NCBI GenBank assembly: GCA_942486035.1
Contig: CALNXK010000016.1
Location: 2,572,501-2,636,500, forward strand
Length of the DNA stretch: 64,000 bases
Source of the DNA: Porites lobata
Taxonomy: Eukaryota; Cnidaria; Anthozoa; Scleractinia; Poritidae
Reading direction: 5' to 3'
Under the pieces are notes generated by a model, which searched no databases, was not told the DNA's origin, and saw nothing but the letters and a program-made list of their open reading frames with translations. Shown here piece by piece: positions 14,133 to 24,605 of this stretch. The position numbers and the translations under genes were made by a program. Every line of letters begins with the position of its first letter. The first letter of the stretch is position 1.

Positions 14133-15494
14133 CAGAGGAGGATCGAATAGTATCCCATGATGCATTTTTTCAGAAGCATCACGCAATATCACAGTCATAG
14201 CAGAATCCATCTTGAAATAAGGTCGTTTTCTCGTCGGCTTTTTTCTCACTCGATTTCCAGTAAAAGTAAGAAAATTACATTATTTCGTTATTTGACATGA
14301 TTTCTCCGATTTGCAATGGCTTAAGAGAGAAGTTTCCACTTAGAAACATTTATTTTAACGGTTTCAATTAGTCTTCCCATCACAAAGTGTTCAGTGACCC
14401 ACAACCAGGTCATGAATATTCAAGATTTTTTGGAATATATGTTGAAATCTTCCAAATGTGGACCTCACGCCAGCAAAATGAAGTCCTGAATATTGTACAG
14501 GCCAAGAAGTACCCAGAAGTACCCATATTTTGAAGACTTTTTTGTCGACTAAAGATGGCTGAAATTTCGAATCTTTTATCACATTTCAACGCCATGTGTC
14601 ATAATATATGTGTAAAGCCTGATGAAGGCTACAATCTGTTGGGCGCTTTTGAGAGCGCTTTATGCCGAAGCAATCACTTTGTATTTTCAAAGAGGTTATT
14701 TTTAAAAGGAATTTGACTATAATTATTTTAATTCGAAGAAGGAGCGGTGTATAACGGTGTGTTTCAGTGTGAAAAGAACCCAAAGAAAGGTACCACGCAG
14801 CATGCAAGCCGGCACAACGTAAACTGAAGCCTACTCAGAATTTGAAAAAGAAACATCAGAAACTTTATTTATTCAAAAGAACAGATCAGTATTCTGGCCA
14901 GGACATTTCCTTGAAGATTGCTTGAGTCATTACCGGGTAGACTGTGCTTCAGAGAATTGTTTGTCGCATCGATAGGTTAAATTTTGTTTGTAACTGCCAT
15001 TGTAAACTTCAGCTCCTTTGAGCGCGATGCTGTAATAAATTCTCCTTTGGTAATTAGCTTCACAGCGTAGCGGATGTTTTGTTGGAACCACTTTATAGAT
15101 CAGTCATAGTTTTGGTTCTCCTCTGGCCGGGGTTCTCCTAGTGAACCTAGCGAAGCTTATCAATTGCGAGTCTTATAATTTGTGTTTACAGTGCGACCCG
15201 GGACCGAGCGCGGCACAAGTAGTTCTCGACAGATCAGTGAAATACATGTAAAACCCTTCTCAGTCAAAGCAACGCTGAAATTCTCCTTTAAAGCACAGTA
15301 GATATAAGCCAACTTGATAATCTCAAAAGCAGAAGCTGCTGAACCGAAACATGTTTGGAAACCATCCACATCGTCACTGCGATCGATGTTCACTTCGCGC
15401 GTGCTGAAGATTACTGACTATAATGTGTCACGTACGCAGTGATAATATAGCATGAATCGAGGTGCATCATGGGATACTATTCGATCGTCGTCTG
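14133..15494. mobile_element. Non-autonomous DNA transposon of 1.36 kb with 32-bp inverted ends
   Basis: The left end CAGAGGAGGATCGAATAG and the right end (complement CAGACGACGATCGAATAG) pair for 32 bp with two mismatches. The direct repeat GAGAGAGGC lies at 14124-14132 and 15495-15503. A 9-bp duplication fits Mutator-like elements and an 8-bp one hAT; the ninth base may be chance. Internal open frames (for example 14586-14807 and 15160-15393 minus) resemble no transposase I recognise. Confidence 0.88.
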
Positions 15495-15952
15495 GAGAGA
15501 GGCTGAGTGTGAACCTTTTTACGTCACGGTTTTGAGTACAAGGTCACGAATGTACAAGATGATTCTTAAGTTATAACAACAAATTAACTAATAATAAAGA
15601 ATAACAATGAATGATAAAAGAGATTCTAGTCAACACGCGCAATGAAAAGCATTTTCAATAACAAAAGGAGTTTAGGAAATGTGTGTTACAAGGTTTACTG
15701 AGCCTAAGAACTCGCAACATTCCAATATGAATAAATTCAATAGTGATTGAAAAATGGTTTTTATAAAAATACAGAAGAAAGCTTTGCAACGAGCTCTAAT
15801 GTTTGACTAGTTGTTGTCGAGGAGGAAGCACAACGTTCAACAGACTATTCATTTCTACCACCAATTATCATCCTCGAGCCTTATTCTTTTCTGAAGCCGC
15901 CCTTCTTGGTGTATGAAGGTTTTACTTAAATTTATTTTTAGCTTACAGAAAA

Positions 15953-16315
15953 CAGGGGCACCAAACGACATTTTCCAAATATCTGTTCGGAAGACGATTT
16001 GAGATCTAGAATTTTCGCAACATTTGTTGTAAAATTTCTTGCTTGCCTGCCTCTCCTAGGATTTAAAAATGGTATAATTGCCTATTTTTAACGGATTTTT
16101 ACCCTAAAAAGGTCAGCTAGAATTTTCGGGAGCCTTTTGTCTGGCTAAAATTTTCGAAAAGGTAAGTTTTGATCCCTATAATTTTCGGATCACTTGACTT
16201 TCAGCTAGGAAATCCGAACAGATGAAAAATTTTTATCTACCGTTTACATAATAAAATACGTTTAACAATTCTATGTTTAAGTGGTTTTGAACTATATTCT
16301 CGTTGGGTGCCCCTG
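15953..16315. mobile_element. Non-autonomous DNA transposon, CAGGGG termini, 6-bp target duplication (copy 2, inverted)
   Basis: This is the same element as 12207-12581 in the opposite orientation, diverged internally. The ends are CAGGGGCACC and GGGTGCCCCTG. The 6-bp duplication AGAAAA lies at 15947-15952 and 16316-16321, in an A half of the array. Confidence 0.92.
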
Positions 16316-16690
16316 AGAAAACTAAACACCGGTGGTGAATAGGATCCCACGTCACCGTTATATGGGGATAAAAAGAACATACATGCACCAAAGCAACAAA
16401 TAAACTGAAATATGAACTTTTTAAGAATAATAATTACAATGAATAGTAAAAGAGAGTCAAAAACGAGATTCTACAAACCACGCACAACGAAAAGCCTTTC
16501 CCAATATTATGAGAGAGGTTAATGATAATGATTGTCAATGAAGTTTTATCTAAAAATTCCCTGCTCTTAAAAAACAGAATCTAGTCGAAAAATGGTTGTT
16601 TAGAAAATAGAGAAGACGCCTCTGTATTAAAAAGGAGCTTGGACGTGCGAGTAGTTGTTGTCTAAGGAGAAACGACGTTCAAAAGTTTTA

Positions 16691-18851
16691 TTTTTAATAC
16701 AAATGAATACACCATTTTTTTTTTTAAAAAAAAATATTGATATTTATTTTTCTTAATGATCTTCTTTCATTAATCACTTTTCGTCTTCCTGCAACAAGAA
16801 CAACAACAAATCCGTTATCAACTTCTCTGCTGTATGATATAGTTTAAAAGGAGTTTTAGTGATCTAAGTATTTAAGTACATTGTGTAACCTCGATTTAAC
16901 ATGCAAAGGGACTGGGGAAATGTGTTAGTTAAGTGGAGGGTTTGCTATATCGAACACCTCTATATAACGAATGCTTGGGAAATGTTACATCGTTAAGCGG
17001 AGATGAGGTTATAAGGTGTGTATGACTGTGTATATAAACACTTGGATAGTTTGCCAGACACAAGTTCACAGATCTTTGATCTCTCTCTCTATCTCTTTGC
17101 CACATTATAGCCATTTCTAATACTTAATCCCCTGAAGGACATCTGTGAGCAATTATTGATCAAACCTTTTAATTTCTAAGGCTTAATTTCAGGCAAGTAA
17201 AATGAACTGTTTGTAAAACTTTAACTTCTAATAATTAAATCTTTTGTAATGGTTTAAAATAAACTATTCTCAAAAAAGAGAATGCTTTCAGATCATAGCT
17301 GTGTAAATCGAACTGAAACAGTGCATGGAACCTTTCGTTTCCTGTTTTTACTCTCACCTTCTGTATAGAATATGTGTGAAAATCTTTGATCATGAATTGG
17401 TATATTTCAAAGAGCTACCCAATGACCAAGAATACTATCGACCGACAACATACAGAGGGGGTGGAGCCGTATTGTCAACTTTTACTAGAAAAGATTTCTT
17501 ATTTGAAGGAGGTGGTTAATAGAGGGATGGCTTTTATTTGAGGAAATAAAATATTTTGTATCATCTTACAATAGAACTTTGATTTCCACTTGAAGGTCAA
17601 TCCACAGAGCTAAACTTCCAAGGTTTCTTTATTTGTTATAAATGTATGGTTCAGCTACATGTAACAAAGACTTGCCAAAAAACTTATGAATTACTCAACT
17701 TGATCAGATATTAAGTGACACTTATATAACCACAAGTATTTGTTATTTTTGCATTCCCTAATACACCTTGTCTGTCTGCCCCCTCCCAATATTGTTGCAT
17801 AAACTTTGCTTTCAGTATCTCTTGTGGAATGCAAAATGGTGAATACTGCACTTCAACAGATATCTTTCCATCATAATAAAACAATTCTCTTCATCGAATT
17901 CTCATTAACATATTGTCTTAAAAGTTAAATGACTAGAACGCCCAAGAGCAATGTGATCAAACATTTTAAATTAAAAGTAAAAGAGAAATAGTGAAGAATT
18001 ACAACTTCTAATCAAATCTTTGCTTATATTTTAGAATAAAATATTCTCGAAACTGAGAATGGTTTGATCTGAGCTGCTTTAAAATCGAAGTGAATCACTG
18101 CATGAAACTTTTTGTTTTGTGTTCTTATCTATGTATGCAATATGTGTGAAAATATCCATCATGAATCTGTTTTTTAAAGAGCTACACAAACAAGAAGACT
18201 ATTGACCGACCACGATACATACAGAGCGGGGGCAGCTGTAGTGCCAACTATTGATAGATAAAGTATGAAGGAGTGCTGCCATATATTTATTTGTTATGGT
18301 CTACAGTTCAAGGTTGCTTTTTGATTTCCGCAAATGGAAATCAGCTCATCCGCGGTGCAAGAACCTGTTAAACTCACAAGTGACGTGAAACGGAGGAAAC
18401 AAAGAAGTCAACGCAATAGAACGCAGAAAAACAAAAGGTGCAAAACAAAGAAAAAGTTCACAGGTTCTTACAACGAGGTAAACCCTGGAAATTGACAGAT
18501 TAGACGCCTTACACTACTACATGAAAAATTACTGCAATTTGATTGGCTTAGAGCAGTGGCATTTCAGCTTAATTCGAAATACCTACATGTGAAAGTTACA
18601 AACCTTTTGCAGGTAGTAGTATAAACAAATAATAGCATGATTTGTACGTGATATTTGGCATAAATACCACTACAAATCATGCTAGTACAAAAACAAAGCT
18701 CTTCATGTCATATGTTGTGGTAGCTTGCCCTCGATCATGGAAAAAAGAACATGTTCCCTTTTTAACGATGATCAACTCAGTAGTATAATAAATATGTTAG
18801 CTTCCTCGTGAATTAAACGCTTTTTTCATTCCAAAAAAGTTGAACTAGAAA
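16691..18851. repeat. Duplicated non-coding segment, otherwise no gene
   Basis: 17270-17530 and 18050-18260 are diverged direct copies (shared: aatatgtgtgaaaat, gagctac, gaccgac, catacagag), about 780 bp apart. The 64-aa open frame at 17325-17519 has no matching open frame in the second copy, so it is probably not a gene. 16879-17015 holds a short repeat with facing cctcgatttaac / gaggttataa ends. Confidence 0.55.
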
Positions 18852-18929
18852 TCATATGAGCTTCCCCCTAATACGTGAAAAGGTGAAAACTAGGGGTGCC
18901 ATAACAGAAAACAAACAGAAAGATCTTAC

Positions 18930-19040
18930 CAAATCTTCATCCACTTTGCTGGTTGATGAAGAAGCACTTTCTTTGCTCTTTTTTATTTTTCTCTCCCCGT
19001 TATCTCTAAAATCTCTCTTTGCGGGAGAACGTTTTGGCAT
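18930..19040 (-). CDS. First coding exon of an unidentified minus-strand gene
   Basis: The ATG at 19040 opens 37 codons ending in a good donor (TTG|gtaaga) in phase 0. The peptide is very basic and serine-rich (MPKRSPAKRDFRDNGERK, then KKSKESASSSTSK), like a nuclear protein N-terminus. It starts 270 bp from the divergent TSSC4-like gene, so a shared promoter is likely. No second exon could be recognised to the left before LRRC43; it may lie inside or beyond the repeats. It is not the start of LRRC43, which has its own first exon at 5742-5831. I do not recognise the family. Confidence 0.45.
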
Positions 19041-19310
19041 GGTACAACAGCACCTACAACGCGACGGTTGACAACTAACAAGCGATCGACCAAGTGAGTT
19101 GCAAACAACCCAGCAAGAACGTCATGTAAGGTCACTTATTGACCAATAAAAACGCGGGCTCTAGTATTGGAGGGTCATTTTTTGGCCCTCTATTACAATC
19201 TTCCCCATGGTAAAGTACCCCCTTTTTGAACGCTTTTATAGCTCAATATGGCGGAAGACTCCTAATATTGACGGAGATTGTCTCTTTTTGTAACCAGTGC
19301 TACTGCCAAA
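19041..19310. promoter_or_regulatory. Bidirectional promoter region between the orphan exon and TSSC4
   Basis: 270 bp separate the two divergent ATGs. A YY1-like CAATATGGCGGAAG lies near 19246-19259. No clear TATA box is visible. Promoter activity is inferred from gene orientation. Confidence 0.4.
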
Positions 19311-20019
19311 ATGACTGAGAAAAAGGAGGAGTTTTTGCGCATAAGCGGTGATTTAGACTTCCAAAGTCGTAGTGATTCCATTTTTGGTTCTCTAGACAAC
19401 CTTGAACCCGAGCAAAAAAGTGAAACAGAGGCAAAGCCTCATGGCCCCCGAGCACCAAAACACGTTCCAGATCATGTTTTGCATCCTCAGAAATGGACCA
19501 AATATAGTCTCGAGGATGATGGAACTGAAAAAAGTACTGGGTATGTCTGGGGAAGCCTTAAACAGGCATGTGGCTCTATCCTTTCTGGATGACATCCGTA
19601 AAAGAAAAGAAAACCCATCCATGAACTCAGAATCGGAATCAGACGTTGTAATGACTGAAAAACATGTGTTCTCAAAATCAGCGATCAAGCATAAGATGGA
19701 GATTGATGAAGCTCCTTTACAGTCACAGATTGTGGAAGGTGTCAATATCATGAAAGAGTATGTGGTAGGACTATCTCCTGCAAAGACAACTAGAAGAGAA
19801 TACAAAAAACTCTCTGGTGATAAAAAGCTGAACTCCTCAGGTGAATCCGTAAGTCTCGGTCACTTGGAGGAGAAGGAAGTGGGTGATAGTGATTCAGATA
19901 TCTCAGCAGGTGTTTCAGAACCTGTTGAGGAACAGCATGAGAAAGTGAAGTTTGCCAAAAGAAAAGTAAAGAAACGCAGTGGACTACGTGAACACAAATC
20001 AGCAGCAGTTGATGAATAA
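19311..20019 (+). CDS. TSSC4: TSSC4-like protein, with an apparent 1-nt frameshift
   Basis: The reading frame starts at ATG 19311 (gccaaaATGACTG). The first part has the TSSC4 signature: FQSRSDSIFGSLD, then HVPDHVLHPQKWTKYSLED. It then runs into a stop at 19592, while the next frame continues with LNRHVALSFLDDIRKRKE, expected by analogy with the segment after the human TKYSLED motif, and an acidic/basic tail ending at TAA 20017-20019. The switch lies near an A6 run at 19528-19533; one A fewer would keep a single frame of about 235 aa. No plausible intron (only 15-25 nt) explains it. Vertebrate TSSC4 is a chaperone of U5 snRNP/tri-snRNP assembly. A polyadenylation signal AATAAA lies at 20041. 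The break may be a sequence error, an allele or decay. Confidence 0.8.
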
Positions 20020-20284
20020 TCTGCTGTGTTTGCACAGTAAAATAAACTGTACATGGTTTAAAGCAAAAGATTTGCATCTTACCAAGATTTAGTGCTGTCT
20101 TACTTGACTTCTTTGTAAAAACAAAGAAGAGGCTCTGATTCCATGGCGTTTCTTTTTGAAAAAACAGTGGTAACTCACTTTGCTTGCATTGTAACACATA
20201 CACACAACAGAAACAAACAAAGATGACTAATCTTATCATTAGAACAACAGGGGACAACTTCAGCTCTTTTCAGGACATAGAGAA

Positions 20285-20676
20285 CAGGGTCTGGAAGGGT
20301 ATTTTCGGGATTCGGGATTTGACCAAAATACGGTGCGGGAATTGGGAAAACGATAAATAAATTGACGGGATCCGGGATTTGACTGTTCCCTGGAAAGCGG
20401 GACTTGCCAAAAATTGGGCACGGGATGCGGGATTTATGTTTGCCTGTCTGCCGGAAATGCCGGAAACCTTTAAAAACACGCGTAAATTCAAAATATCAAT
20501 CGAAAGGATCAACCTACATCTTACATTTATTAGTTTTTGTAGAAATTAGACTTTTTAATGTATTTTTCTGAGAAAGAAAAGTGGTATTCGGGAAACTGAT
20601 GAAAAACGTGGGGGATGCCGGATTCTCACGAAAAAGGGGCGGGAATGCGGGATCAGGACCCCCCTTCCAGACCCTG
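20285..20676. mobile_element. Non-autonomous DNA transposon, CAGGGTCTGGAAGGG ends, 6-bp target duplication
   Basis: Left CAGGGTCTGGAAGGG and right CCCTTCCAGACCCTG pair; AGAGAA is duplicated at 20279-20284 and 20677-20682. The inside is built of degenerate gggat(t/g)cgggattt motifs. The 392-bp element sits just downstream of TSSC4. Confidence 0.92.
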
Positions 20677-20872
20677 AGAGAAGTGTCTTATTAATCTAAG
20701 TGTTCCATTTCAAGCCAAAGCAAAGCATTGGCATTTGCCAAATTGAGATCATCAGTTAACAATAGTTTTATTGGTTTGTTTGCCATGGTTTTGAAATTTC
20801 TAGAAAAATAGGCTACCGTAAGAAAGCTGAAGATTAAAAAGTTCTTATTCCTTGTGATTACTAACATTAACT

Positions 20873-21208
20873 CAGGGGCGTAGCCAGTATTTTTCTAGAG
20901 GTACGCCTCCTACCCCTTACAACAAAAGTTACATGCTTTATACATGCAGCTTACTGCTTAATACCCACTTTTTCCTGCCTTTTGGGCCCTTTCCCTAAAT
21001 ATATTGGTCCACCAAAATATTGCACGTTTTTTCTCCTGAAACTGACATTCCTGAGTAAAAAGACAAAAATCTGTTGCTATAAGAAAAAAAATATTTCAAA
21101 GAAACAAGCCCGGATATTGTCTGAGTAACATTGTGCTTTTTAAATTTTTTTACTATTCGCTTTTACAGGTAGGCACGTGTACCGTGCGTACAGGTAGCTA
21201 CACCCCTG
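20873..21208. mobile_element. Non-autonomous DNA transposon, CAGGGGCGTAGCC ends, 5-bp target duplication
   Basis: The left end CAGGGGCGTAGCCAG pairs with the right end GTAGCTACACCCCTG; TAACT is duplicated at 20868-20872 and 21209-21213. No coding capacity. Confidence 0.82.
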
Positions 21209-22790
21209 TAACTTGGCATAGCAGAAAATACGTTTTGCATTATTTGAGTTGCTCATGAACTGTCCCTACCTTCTAAATAAAAAAAACCCTTTAATAAAGA
21301 TTATTATCACCATCTCCATTATCATCATCATCATCATCATCACTATTAACATTTTCATTAATGAATTGGTCATCATCACCATTATTATTATTATTGCTAT
21401 GAGTTATTTTAATCATAGGTAATTATTACCATCATCATCTACATATATTAGGTCGGTAAAAATCGGTAAGACATCACACCAACCATAAAATAATATAAAA
21501 TAATGATATAAAATTAAATAAAGATAATTATTACATAACTTTTACTCAAGAAAAGCTGATAAATTTGATTTAAAAGACTCTAATGAACTTGATGATACAA
21601 TGGCCTCAGGGAGGCAGGTCCAGTCAGCTATCATTCTCAGAAAATACAAACATTTAAAAATATCCTCATTTGCATATGACACAAAATTTAAATTGATGGC
21701 TTGCCCTTGTGTGACTCTCAGAGTGTTGAATTAAATACTTTCGGCTATCTATATCAATAAGACCATGAGTTAGTCTATACATAAGTGTTAACCTAAACTG
21801 TATTCTTCTCATTTCCAGTGTATCCCACCCTAAGTCTTTATCATCAAAATCATCACCATCGTTGTTGTGACAAATATCATCATCAATAATCATAAGAATG
21901 ATGATTAATGTAATTATCAATCATTACCATTGTCATCGTCATCATCATCAATGATCATTATCACCAATACATGTAATTCCATTACCATGATCAATCATTT
22001 TACCATCATAATCATCATGGTCCGTGATTATTATCCTTATTGCAAATAAAAGACTGAAACATTGTAAATCAATAGAAAGTTTAATATCATTATACCCTGT
22101 GACATAACAAGAAAGCACTATGTACTACATTATTTTTTACATTGGGACTTCATGAGACTCTACACTTTCTAGCCAGGGTTTGAAGTAACGGCCAAAAAAC
22201 AGAATCTAGATGAGGAAGACCAGGCACTCTATATCAAAAGATCTGCTCAAGCAAAGAGGAAACTCTTTGGCACACATTCTTGATTAGGGAAAATGAAAAA
22301 GCTATTCCTAAATTCCTCAGTCGGGCAACATTCAGTGTAAACAGCATTCCTCTGCTTTTTTAAATGATATTCTCCAAAACAGAAGCCAAAAGACTGTCTA
22401 TTTGGGATTGACAATTTCCCAGCATTAAATTTTCCTCTAAAATTTCTTCTAACCAAAAACAAAAACAATACCCTCTTGTCCAGAATGTTGATTGTTAATG
22501 CAATATTTGGATTATTCCTATAAGAATAAGGTCAATCAAAAACACCCTTTGATGAATAACACAGGGGAAAGTCGTACATAATGACTGGGTGTGTAGTATT
22601 GTGGGATATTATTACAACTGCCTTTTATTTTAACTCAATCTTTGGGCTCGTCATAATAGAGTATGAGGGTGAAAAATATCTTATGCTACTGTGCAATAAA
22701 GCATCAACTAACACACACATTCAAAAATGCTGCATCCCATAACTGAAACATATAGTGAGAGAGATGTAGTAATGTGGGTCAGCCATCACA
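21209..22790. repeat. Intergenic, ATC/ATT microsatellites
   Basis: 21310-21440 and 21840-22020 are rich in cat/atc triplets on both strands. The open frames here (21666-21920 and 22247-22468 minus) are compositional. Nothing else recognisable. Confidence 0.6.
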
Positions 22791-22791
22791 C

Positions 22792-23178
22792 AGGGTTCGT
22801 ACTCTTTTAAGCTCTTCAAATTCCAGGACTTTCCATGACTTTTTCCATGACCGTTTTAAGTTTTCCACGACCTTAGGTTTAGCTGTTACTTTTACAAAAT
22901 TTGTGAAGCTTTTATGTTTAGGGTATTTTTGACCTTAAACAGTTCAACGGACACCAACTCTGGTGTCCACCTAAATGTGTGCCATTTGCGCTGTTTAATC
23001 ACCTCTCTATCTTACATTGTTCTTGCTTTGTCATCTTCAGTAACTAATCTACCAAACAAAACTAAAATTTTCCATGAGTTTCAAGGACCGACAATTAAAT
23101 TTCATGACTTTCCAGGCTCGGAAAATGAAATTCTTAAATTCCATGACTTTCCAGATTTTTCATGACCCGTACGAACCC
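22792..23178. mobile_element. Probable hAT-type non-autonomous element
   Basis: The ends are CAGGGTTCGTACTC and its complement-like GTACGAACCC. Internal motifs ttccatgactttcca recur several times in direct orientation. No clean target duplication was found. Confidence 0.6.
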
Positions 23179-23708
23179 AGTCACATCGTACGTCACCAAG
23201 AGAATTCTAGCCCACGACTTCCAAAACACCAGGAAGGCCCTCCTTCCCTTGAGCTGCTCAAGACGTGACATGTTCACTACTGAGTTGTATACCAAGATAG
23301 ATGTAATAATTTATTGCAGATTTTAAATACCCTTGCTATAAACTGGTATAATTTGAACATTTTCAAATCCCCCATATGCACTCTGTGGATGGCAAACAGA
23401 GTGTATTATGAGGGTTTCAAAAATAGAGAATTGGGTAGTTAAATATTTAACACAAACCACCAGGGTGGATATCTTGTGTTATAAACATAAAACTACAAAA
23501 TTTGACATGGTGGGAGAATGACCCGCTATATTGTACATCCAACCAGCTGAACAGACTAAAAGGAGAAGAAAAATTGCATCCCCTCTAATCACAGCCCGTG
23601 TTTTCTGAGGCTCCCCAAATGGAATTGTGCAATAACAATTTGCTTTTCCAACCAGCATTTCTGAATTTGCCATGTAAATGGTTAGTACCCAAGGTCATAC
23701 ATGTATGT

Positions 23709-24476
23709 TCAAACCATTTTGCGTTTACTAGAGCGGTCATAGGTCTTTAATGACTCTGCCCTGTCATATGATTGCTGAAACTGCGGCATCTCACGAGAAT
23801 AAAACCGCCTCTCTATCACTTTATCAAAGAAAGAATACAACTTTCTTGCATTAGCAGATCCTGGCTTAAGCTGTTTAGTGTCAGTACAGTTGATGTTTAT
23901 CATATCAGCTCCAATTTCTTCAGCCAGATTGAATCCTCTTGATGATGTAAGAATTCTTGCAGTCCCTGCTTGATCCAGCTTAGTTCCAATAATAATAACA
24001 GGAATCTGATTCCCTGCAAACTGTTCACGATCGTACTGATCACCCATATCAATGGAAAATTCAAACCATCTGTCTTTGTTTCCATTAGAAGTGGGAGATT
24101 TTGGTTGCCTTGAATTTAACACACCGCTGCCTTCCTTTCCTGAGCCTAGTACCTCTGTTAGCCATCGCCTGAGGTTTGAGAATGACTTCTTATTTGTAAG
24201 GTCGTGAACAAGGATCAATCCATTGACGCCATTGTAAAATATTGCCCGGCTGTTTTCATGACTTGCTGACCCTCCAACGTCCCAAAACTCCAAGAAAAAA
24301 CTTTTCATCCCTGGAGTACCTTCCCTATAGTCGTATAATTTAACCTCTACAGTACAACCTATAGTCCATCCTGGATTCGGGATGCTTTCATTGTGACAAA
24401 TATGATGAACTAAAGAGGTCTTTCCGACGCCCGAATCACCAACGACAAGAATCTTTACCTTCTCTTGGGCGGCCAT
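23709..24476 (-). CDS. RABL3: Rab-like protein 3 small GTPase, intronless
   Basis: A single open frame of 255 aa. The P-loop GDSGVGKT lies at residues 13-20, the RABL3-type switch II reads WDVGG instead of WDTAGQ, and the base-recognition motif is GTKLD. The family signature LVHDLTNKKSFSNLRRW and the C-terminal FFDKVIERRFY are present. There is no C-terminal prenylation cysteine, as in RABL3. Human RABL3 is 236 aa; the extra length lies in the loop around residues 118-145. RABL3 controls GTPase complexes and RAS prenylation in vertebrates. The vertebrate gene has several introns, whereas this copy has none. It is divergent from MPST copy 1, with 129 bp between start codons. A candidate polyadenylation signal (minus-strand AATAAA) is at 23310-23315. 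Confidence 0.96.
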   Translation of the reverse strand: MAAQEKVKILVVGDSGVGKTSLVHHICHNESIPNPGWTIGCTVEVKLYDYREGTPGMKSFFLEFWDVGGSASHENSRAIFYNGVNGLILVHDLTNKKSFSNLRRWLTEVLGSGKEGSGVLNSRQPKSPTSNGNKDRWFEFSIDMGDQYDREQFAGNQIPVIIIGTKLDQAGTARILTSSRGFNLAEEIGADMININCTDTKQLKPGSANARKLYSFFDKVIERRFYSREMPQFQQSYDRAESLKTYDRSSKRKMV

Positions 24477-24605
24477 ATTGACACGTTAAAACCGAGAGGA
24501 GACTTGGTACTAGTCACCAGTCGTTTCTTTGTTAACATTCGCACGGAACGCCTAGAGGATTTTCGCCACTCGAGAAGGAAAAACACACTCCCTTTAACCG
24601 GCCAT
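24477..24605. promoter_or_regulatory. Bidirectional promoter between RABL3 and MPST copy 1
   Basis: Only 129 bp separate the start codons of two divergent genes. The RABL3 ATG is itself within CAATATGGCCGCC, a YY1-like initiator context. Shared promoter function is inferred from the arrangement. Confidence 0.55.

Larger units (their letters stand above)
7105..16690. repeat. Tandem array of a dimeric, non-coding unit of about 1.38 kb
   Basis: The landmark GCGACATGCTATAATTCG occurs at 7806, 9186, 10577 and 12154, and a decayed copy starts at 13909. Spacings are 1380, 1391, 1577 and 1755. After subtracting the insertions at 11209-11389 and 12207-12581 (with their target duplications), the last two become about 1394 and 1374. 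Each unit has two related halves. The A half carries cgttgttgtcaaaggaagc and atcatcttcgggcc; the B half carries ttatcatctttgaccg and the landmark. Both halves end in a shared block (aatgaatggt ... ctaaccacgt ... gaaaagcctttccc). A diverged extra B half opens the array at 7105-7680. No frame stays open for long, so this is satellite-like or non-coding DNA. Confidence 0.85.

Noticed and set aside
17325..17519. 64-aa open frame with an acidic/tyrosine-rich segment
   Set aside because: The duplicated copy near 18120-18260 has lost the frame, so there is no sign of selection for a protein.
19540..19565. A 25-nt GT-AG intron to explain the TSSC4 frame change
   Set aside because: Lengthwise it would restore the frame, but it is far below a workable intron size and would remove conserved residues before HVALSFLDD.
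19392..20257. 137-aa and 155-aa minus-strand open frames
   Set aside because: Antisense shadows of the TSSC4-like gene.
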